64,000 nucleotides of DNA, taken from contig JAEEJP010000010.1 of the NCBI GenBank assembly GCA_016281925.1, forward strand, positions 29,050 to 93,049. The letters run 5' to 3'. Both the position numbers and the translations under genes were made by a program. Below the pieces are notes generated by a model. It was given only the letters and a program-made list of their open reading frames with translations, searched no databases and was not told where the DNA came from. Below, one piece after another: positions 56,512 to 64,000 of the stretch (its first letter is position 1; every line of letters starts with the position of its first letter). Source of the DNA: Methanomassiliicoccaceae archaeon. Lineage in GTDB: Archaea > Thermoplasmatota > Thermoplasmata > Methanomassiliicoccales > Methanomethylophilaceae.

Positions 56512-59382
56512 ATGACGGACCCGTACAAAGCCTTGGGGCTCAACCCTCTGAACACATACGACAAGCCGCAGGTGCAGCAGAGGATAAACGCGCTGAAAAG
56601 ATCCAACGAAATCAGATACAGCCCGGAGGAACTGGCGAAATTCGAGGCCGAGATCGTATCCGGAAGCGCCGCGGAAGAATCCCTGGCGGCGATGAAAAAG
56701 GACTTCTCCAGGGTCCTCAGGAGCTTCATATTCGTGCGCACCGACGGGAAGCAGGTCCTTCTGGACAAAAGCGCCGATGCCATCTGCAAGAAGATGAAGA
56801 ACAGAGGCTGGAACATCGAGAAGGAGGACATCGACGATCTGACGGACATCCCCATCGAGAAATGCAGGGATTACGCCCTAAACGCTAAGCTCGTGGGGGC
56901 CCTGGGAGCGATGGACTGCAAGCCCTTCATCGAATGGACCAACGACGCGGTGGACACGGCCAACGGCTACGGCGGAAACGTGGATAAGCTGGGCCATAAA
57001 TTCGACGCGGCGGAGGCCAGATCCGTCTACGCGGCTCTGAACAAAATATTCGACGTGCTCATGGAGCAGCGCAAATGCATGGACCTGGTCAAGGCGTTCA
57101 GGAAAGTGAAGCCCTGCGTGGACGACGACAAACTTCTGGAGGACCTGAAGACATGGTCCGTCCTGTGGGAGATCGTCGAGGACGTCAGGGCCTCGTCCTC
57201 GGACCGCATAGAACGCTATGCGATAGAGAACCTCTTCGAGAGCAACGGCCTGGCCCGCTCCGGAGCGGACACCGACAGATCCATGAAAGCCCTGGAGCAG
57301 TACTGCATGGGCATGGGGATAGTCGCCAACCTGTCCAAGGACGACGACTTCGACCTCAGATGCGGGTCCTGCGGCGCGTACATGCCCAAAGACAACGAGA
57401 AGTGCACCGTCTGCGGGTCCGACCTCTATTACCGCTGCAGATGCGGGGCGACCACTCCGTTCTCAGAAGGGAAGTGCAAGCGCTGCGGCATGGAGATAAA
57501 GCTAGTCAGCGACATCAAGGAGACCCAGAAGAAGGTCGGAAGGCTGGCCTCGTCCTACGGGCTGTCCGAGCTCAGACGCCTGCTGAACGATCTCGGGGAA
57601 CACAAAAAAAGCCTGGACCCGGCCGTCCTGGCCAGGGCAGAAGCCGTCATCAGAGAGAACGACGGCATAATCGCGAAGCTGGATTCCCTCATGTCCGCGT
57701 CCAAGATCGGCGAGGCCCTGGAAGCATCGAAGAGATATCTGGCAGGGAAGCCGGAAGTCCCTGACCTGGAACCGGTGAGGATCCGCAGGGACCGCTGCGA
57801 ATCGGTCATGGCCGAAGTGAGGAGGCGCATCAGAGACGCCGGAACCCTTTCGGGGAGGGACGCCGCCAAGGAATACGCCGCCATCATGCGCCTGTGCGCG
57901 GACTGCCCCGAAGCCGGCGCCCGCCTGGAAGGCCTGAGGCCGCAGAAGCCCGCCTCCGTGATGCTGTCCGAGAGCATGGACGGCTTCATAAGAATGAGGA
58001 TGTCCCAGCCGGACGGGAAGCCTGCCGGCTACGTCATAGTGAAGAACGCCGGCCGCGCCCCCAGGAACCGCGAGGACGGCGAGACCATCAGGACGGACGC
58101 CTCCGAGTACGTGGACCGCGACATCGTCTTCGGAAAGGGATACTATTACGCCGTATACTCGGAGAGGGACGGCATATCGTCGGCCGAGCCCGCCTATGCC
58201 GGCCCCTTCGCCGTGTTCTCCAACGTCAGGAACCTCCGCGCGTCCTCGGAGACCAAAGGGATCCGCCTGAGCTTCGACGTCCCGAAGGGATGCAGCAGGG
58301 TCTGGATGTGCAGGTCGGAAGGATCCGTCCCGGCGGCCCTCGGCATGGGCCGCGTGGATCTGGGCACGGAGGGCGGATATCTGGACCTGGAATCCTCGGA
58401 CGAGGGCACATCGTACGGCTACCTTCTTGTGGCCGAGTATTCCGACGGGCGCTCGACCCCCGCTTTCTCCAAAGGCGTCTCCGTAGTGTGCACCTACGAG
58501 AAGGTTCCGGAGCCGCCGGGCGGATTCAGGATCGAGCCCAAAGGGAACGGATCGTACGCCGCGTCATGGGACCCCTGCAGGGAGGAATGCAGGCTCTACT
58601 CGTCCCCGAAACGCATAGGAAGCAGGACGGCCGCCGCGGACTTCGTAAGAAGGAACATGTCGCCTCTCGGCTGCGACTCATCAGGCCCCAGCTCGGCTTC
58701 GTTCTCGGTGCCGCCCGGGACCGTCCAGTACGTCTACCCCGTGGTCATATCCGGCTCTACCGCCGCTATCGGCGCCGGAAAGCTGGCGCACAATGCGATC
58801 CCCCCGGACGGCGTGAGATGCGTGTTCAGCGGAGGAAGATACGTCGTCACCCTGGGATGGCCGAAAGGCGCCGACGCCGTCAGGATATGCTATTCGCCGG
58901 ACGGCTTCCCGTCGGATCCGCATGAGGGATACTCGGTCAGGAAGGACAGGGGAGAGTATGACGCACAGAAAAGGATCGAGCTTCCGTCCAAGGATTCGGA
59001 GATCTTCGTCACCGTCTTCTCCGAATACCCAGAAGGCGCGTTCTCAGAGGGGCGCAGCATAAAATGCTCCAAGATGAAGGAGAAAACCGAAATCAGATAC
59101 GAGATCGACGGCGGGATCTTCGGAACGAAAATCGAATTCAGAACCGATCCGGCCCTGAGCAGCCTGCCGGAGATGACCCTCCGCGTATCGGACTACGGAT
59201 TCCCCCGCCCCGACGACGAGAAGATTGCCACGATAAGCCGCGTGGACCTCAGCAAAGGCAGGGGGACGTACACCCTGTCCAAGGAAGCGGCCAAAGCGTA
59301 CAGGAACAGCAAGAGATCCGGGCTGTTCTTCTCGGATTTCGATGATTACGAGATTTACACCCTGGTACACCCAAGGAGCTGA
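56512..59382 (+). CDS. Large protein with J-like N-terminus lacking an HPD motif, central Zn ribbons and C-terminal Fn3-like segments
   Basis: DPYKALGLNPLNTYDKPQVQQRINALKRS; CGSCGAYMPKDNEKCTVCGSDLYYRCRCGATTPFSEGKCKRCGMEI; repeated beta-rich segments. Confidence 0.65.
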   Translation: MTDPYKALGLNPLNTYDKPQVQQRINALKRSNEIRYSPEELAKFEAEIVSGSAAEESLAAMKKDFSRVLRSFIFVRTDGKQVLLDKSADAICKKMKNRGWNIEKEDIDDLTDIPIEKCRDYALNAKLVGALGAMDCKPFIEWTNDAVDTANGYGGNVDKLGHKFDAAEARSVYAALNKIFDVLMEQRKCMDLVKAFRKVKPCVDDDKLLEDLKTWSVLWEIVEDVRASSSDRIERYAIENLFESNGLARSGADTDRSMKALEQYCMGMGIVANLSKDDDFDLRCGSCGAYMPKDNEKCTVCGSDLYYRCRCGATTPFSEGKCKRCGMEIKLVSDIKETQKKVGRLASSYGLSELRRLLNDLGEHKKSLDPAVLARAEAVIRENDGIIAKLDSLMSASKIGEALEASKRYLAGKPEVPDLEPVRIRRDRCESVMAEVRRRIRDAGTLSGRDAAKEYAAIMRLCADCPEAGARLEGLRPQKPASVMLSESMDGFIRMRMSQPDGKPAGYVIVKNAGRAPRNREDGETIRTDASEYVDRDIVFGKGYYYAVYSERDGISSAEPAYAGPFAVFSNVRNLRASSETKGIRLSFDVPKGCSRVWMCRSEGSVPAALGMGRVDLGTEGGYLDLESSDEGTSYGYLLVAEYSDGRSTPAFSKGVSVVCTYEKVPEPPGGFRIEPKGNGSYAASWDPCREECRLYSSPKRIGSRTAAADFVRRNMSPLGCDSSGPSSASFSVPPGTVQYVYPVVISGSTAAIGAGKLAHNAIPPDGVRCVFSGGRYVVTLGWPKGADAVRICYSPDGFPSDPHEGYSVRKDRGEYDAQKRIELPSKDSEIFVTVFSEYPEGAFSEGRSIKCSKMKEKTEIRYEIDGGIFGTKIEFRTDPALSSLPEMTLRVSDYGFPRPDDEKIATISRVDLSKGRGTYTLSKEAAKAYRNSKRSGLFFSDFDDYEIYTLVHPRS

Positions 59383-59386
59383 TCGC

Positions 59387-60070
59387 ATGGAAGAGGAAAC
59401 AGAAAGAAAAGAAGAGATATGCGCGGATGCCGGGGAGCAGATCCCCGAGGAGCCCGCGGAGACAGCCGTACCGGACGGGACCGTCCCCGAAGACGCCGGA
59501 GAGACGCCGTCCGGACCGGAAGAAGCCCCGGAAAGCGCCGGGGAAGAAGGACCTACCATCGGGGAGCGCCTCGACGGCATATCGGCGCAGCTGGCCGAAA
59601 TATGCGGGACCCTTTCAGCGATGGACGGCCTGCTGGAGTCGCGCACGGTGCCCCAGTCCGTGTTCCAGCACTTCAACGGGACCATATCCGGGCAGCTGGA
59701 CAAAGTCAAGCTCAGCCTGACCGCCGACATCCTGAAGGAGATAATCAAATTCAGGGAGGACATGGCAAGATTCCTGGCCAACGCCCGCGAGAGAAAGGAC
59801 GAACTGACCGTGGACACGCTGCTGAGCTCCTTCGACAACTTCGACTGCGGGCTCCTGAACATCCTGGAATGCCGCGGCGTCTCCTGCGGCCGCGCGGAGA
59901 TCGGGACGGCCTTCGACAGCAGGACCCAGAAGATCGTCCCTCCGGTCGTCCCCACCGACGACAGGGGGATGGACAGGACCATCCACTCGATAAAAACCGA
60001 CTGCTATGAGCTGGAGGGCAAAGTCATATACCCCTCTCAGGTCAAGGTATTTAAATTCAACGGAGAATGA
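59387..60070 (+). CDS. GrpE-like nucleotide-exchange-factor candidate
   Basis: Acidic N-terminus, coiled coil LDGISAQLAEICGTLSAMDG.., IIKFREDMARFLA..., C-terminal KTDCYELEGKVIYPSQVKVFKFNGE; sits between two Hsp70 genes. Confidence 0.55.
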   Translation: MEEETERKEEICADAGEQIPEEPAETAVPDGTVPEDAGETPSGPEEAPESAGEEGPTIGERLDGISAQLAEICGTLSAMDGLLESRTVPQSVFQHFNGTISGQLDKVKLSLTADILKEIIKFREDMARFLANARERKDELTVDTLLSSFDNFDCGLLNILECRGVSCGRAEIGTAFDSRTQKIVPPVVPTDDRGMDRTIHSIKTDCYELEGKVIYPSQVKVFKFNGE

Positions 60071-60076
60071 TAAGCT

Positions 60077-61600
60077 ATGTCAGACTTGAAGATAGGAATC
60101 GACCTCGGAACTACGTACTCGTGCATCGCGGTCATCGATCCCGCCACCGGGCTCCCCACGGTAGTGAAGAACTTCGAGGAGGAGGAGACTACCCCCTCCG
60201 TGGTGCTCTACGACACCGACAACGGCGAGATCATCGTCGGGAAAGACGCCAAAGCCAACGCGGCCATCTACCCCAAGACCTGCTTCGACTCCATCAAAAG
60301 GCACATGGGAGAGGCGGGATTCCGCATCTACGTCGGCGACGACGAGTACTACCCCCAGGACCTCTCTGCGGAGATACTCAAGAAGCTCGTCAGGGACTTC
60401 AAGCAGTTCTACCCCGAATACGACATGGACGGCGTGACGATCACCTGCCCCGCTTACTTCGACGAGAACCAGAAGAAAGCCACCAGGCAGGCCGGGGAGA
60501 TCGCCGGTTTCAAGAACATCAACATCGTCGAAGAGCCCATCGCCGCGGCGATATCCTACGGCGCGAAGACCGACAAGAACCAGACGGTGTTCGTGTTCGA
60601 CCTCGGAGGAGGGACCTTCGACATCACCATCATCAAGATCGAGAACGGAAACTACTCCGTGTTCTGCACCGGCGGAGACTCCGCCCTCGGAGGCAAGGAC
60701 TGGGACAAGGAGCTCGAGGAGCACATAATCGAGAAGATCGTGGAGGCCGAGCCCTCCCTAGACGAAGGCGAGATCAAGAGCGGGGAGAACTACCCCGGAA
60801 TCGTCGCCAAAGTCGAGGACATCAAGAAGCAGCTGTCCACCAGGACCTCCGTCAAGAACTACTTCACCGTCGGGGCCAGCAACGTCGCCGTCGAAGTCAC
60901 CCGCGAAGAGTTCGAATCGTGGACCGAGGCTCTGCTGGACAAGACCAGGGGATACATCGACGCCCTGATGTCCGAGAAGAACCTGTCCTTCGACGACATA
61001 GACAAGTTCCTTCTGGTCGGAGGATCCACCAAGATGCCGCAGGTCCCCGCGATGCTTAACAAATATTACCCCCAGCTCGCCGGGAAGATAGAGAGCCACG
61101 ACCCCAACCTGGCCGTCGCCAAGGGCGCCGCGCTATACCAGCAGATGGTCACCGACGTCAGGGGCGGCGGCATCAGGAAGTTCACCAGGGTCATGCCCCA
61201 CACCTACGGGATCATCGCCTTCGACGACGCCAGCCAGAAGGACATGGTCTGCAACATCGTGTTCCGCAACGAGCAGCTCCCGCTGGAAGGGTCCAGGGAA
61301 TTCTCCCCGTCGTACAACGGCCAGGAGCAGGCCCGCATCCAGGTATGCAAAAACGACGCGCTGGCGGAGGACGGCGACCAGGAAGTGGATCTCTGCCCCA
61401 AGATAGGCGAATTCGTCTTCGATCTCGCCAAAGACAGCAAGATGAACGAGGAGATCACAGTCAAGATCCGCGGGAACGAGAAGGCGGAGCTGGAAGCGGA
61501 ATGCACCTTCCGCGGGATCTCCAAGGTCTACTCACTGCAGTTCACCGGCGACCAGATCATGTCCGAGGACGAGATCAACAGGAAGAGGCTCGGAGCCTGA
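60077..61600 (+). CDS. Hsp70/DnaK-like protein, short form apparently without the helical lid
   Basis: IGIDLGTTYSCIAVIDP, VTITCPAYFDENQKKATRQAG, VFVFDLGGGTFDITIIKIENG, FLLVGGSTKMPQV; 507 aa. Confidence 0.93.
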   Translation: MSDLKIGIDLGTTYSCIAVIDPATGLPTVVKNFEEEETTPSVVLYDTDNGEIIVGKDAKANAAIYPKTCFDSIKRHMGEAGFRIYVGDDEYYPQDLSAEILKKLVRDFKQFYPEYDMDGVTITCPAYFDENQKKATRQAGEIAGFKNINIVEEPIAAAISYGAKTDKNQTVFVFDLGGGTFDITIIKIENGNYSVFCTGGDSALGGKDWDKELEEHIIEKIVEAEPSLDEGEIKSGENYPGIVAKVEDIKKQLSTRTSVKNYFTVGASNVAVEVTREEFESWTEALLDKTRGYIDALMSEKNLSFDDIDKFLLVGGSTKMPQVPAMLNKYYPQLAGKIESHDPNLAVAKGAALYQQMVTDVRGGGIRKFTRVMPHTYGIIAFDDASQKDMVCNIVFRNEQLPLEGSREFSPSYNGQEQARIQVCKNDALAEDGDQEVDLCPKIGEFVFDLAKDSKMNEEITVKIRGNEKAELEAECTFRGISKVYSLQFTGDQIMSEDEINRKRLGA

Positions 61601-61758
61601 ACCCATCTGCCGCTCCTGACCCCAGAACGGACGGTCCGGGGCGGCCCACTTTACAATCCGCATACCAAACGCCTTCCTGACTTTTCCTGCCGCCCAGATA
61701 GGAAGCGGCCGCTCCGATGGTCATATATCGAAAGAAACTCTCTCCCAGAGCGATAATC

Positions 61759-62963
61759 ATGGCAGAGAAAACCAGAGACAAAGTGGTCCTCGCGTATTCC
61801 GGGGGCCTCGACACCTCAGTCGCCATCCATTGGCTCCAGGAGCAGTATGACCTCGACGTCATCGCCATAGCCATCAACGTCGGCCAGCCCCCCAGCAAAG
61901 ACGACATCGTCGCCCGCGCCCTCAGGAACGGCGCCATAAAATCGGATTTCATCGACGCCACCGAAGAGTTCGTCTCCGATTACGTCTGGCCTTCGCTCAA
62001 AGCCAACGCCCTCTATCAGAACGTGTATCCCCTGAGCACCTCCATCGCCAGACCCCTCATAGCCAAGAAGCTGGTGGAAGTGGCCAACAGGGAGGGCGCC
62101 AAATACATCGCCCACGGATGCACCGCCAAAGGGAACGACCAGGTCAGATTCGATGTCGGCATCGTTTCCCAGAACCCCGAGCTGAAGATCATCGCCCCCA
62201 TGAGGGAATGGGTCACCACCAGAGAGAAGGAGATCGAATACGCCAAGGAGCACGGGATCGAGATCATCGTCAAGAAAGAGAGCCCCTACTCCAGGGACGA
62301 GAACCTCTGGGGAAGCTCCTGCGAATGCGGCATCCTCGAAGACCCCTGGGCCGAGCCTCCGGCCGATGTCTGGGAGAACACCGTCGACCCCGAGAAAGCG
62401 CCCGACGAACCCCAGTACATCGAAATCGGATTCGAGAAAGGTATTCCCACGCGTCTCAACGGCAAGAAGGTCGAAGGCGTGAAGCTCATCGAGAAGCTCA
62501 ACAAGACCGCCGGAAAGCACGGAGTCGGAAGGATCGACCACGTCGAAGACCGTCTCGTCGGGATCAAGAGCCGCGAGACCTACGAATGCCCCGCCGCCGT
62601 CACTCTCATAACCGCGCACAGAGCCCTCGAAGCCATGACCCTCCCCAGGGACACCATCGAGTACAAGCGCGGCATAGAGCAGAAATACTGCCAGCTGGTC
62701 TACGACGGGCTCTGGTTCGGCGGACTCATCGAGCCGATCCAGGCGTTCATCGACAAGACCCAGGAATTCGTCACCGGAACCGTCAGGGTCAAGCTCTTCA
62801 AAGGAACCGCGACCGTGGTCGGAAGAAAATCCCCGTACTCCATGTACGACACCGGCCTCAGCACCTACGCCGAAGGGGACAGCTTCGACCACAGATCCGC
62901 GACCGGATTCATCTATGTCTGGGGCCTCCCCGGAAGGACCGCCGCGAAAGCCCACGGGAAGAA

Positions 62964-62967
<4 letters not shown>
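61759..62967 (+). CDS. argG: Argininosuccinate synthase
   Basis: VVLAYSGGLDTSVAIHWLQEQYDLDVIAIAINVGQ; AHGCTAKGNDQVRFDVG; PYSRDENLWGSSCECGILEDPW; STYAEGDSFDHRSATGFIYVWGL. Confidence 0.97.

Positions 62968-64000
<1,033 letters not shown>

Overview
Roughly 56% GC archaeal chromosome fragment. Ribosomal protein L40e, FEN-1, the archaeal-type S-adenosylmethionine synthetase, RNase Z, DUF4443, DUF835 and an MtaA/MtbA-type methylcobamide:CoM methyltransferase point to a methylotrophic methanogen, most plausibly Methanomassiliicoccales (inference; no rRNA is present). Ordinary content: a transsulfuration/cysteine synthase/Rrf2 locus, thiI, an ABC metallophore importer, an ASST-like protein, a BspA-like LRR protein, a heterodimeric ABC exporter, an EamA transporter, enolase, metK, RNase Z, rpe, fen1, argCJBD and argGH. 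Three things stand out. (1) Three protein-coding genes carry a single in-frame TAG followed by many codons of clearly homologous sequence. Two of the TAGs align with a Lys in an intact adjacent paralog. The third replaces the conserved Ser of the fumarate-lyase signature in argH. This suggests UAG is translated (pyrrolysine-type decoding) outside methylamine methyltransferases. (2) A flavodoxin - NifH/NifD-like fusion - NifK-like - FecCD x2 - dockerin-bearing multidomain binding protein - ATPase cluster (16.5-27.8 kb) looks like an uncharacterised nitrogenase-like reductase coupled to metallophore/tetrapyrrole import, with shared candidate operators. (3) A 13.5 kb block (48.1-61.6 kb) encodes two membrane-Zn-ribbon-GTPases, a second Zn-ribbon GTPase, a GAP1-like large protein, an Hsp70-vWA fusion, a Zn-ribbon/Fn3-like giant protein, a GrpE-like protein and a lidless Hsp70. 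It resembles a GTPase/chaperone-centred conflict or signalling system. All family calls are by eye from motifs; no searches were run.
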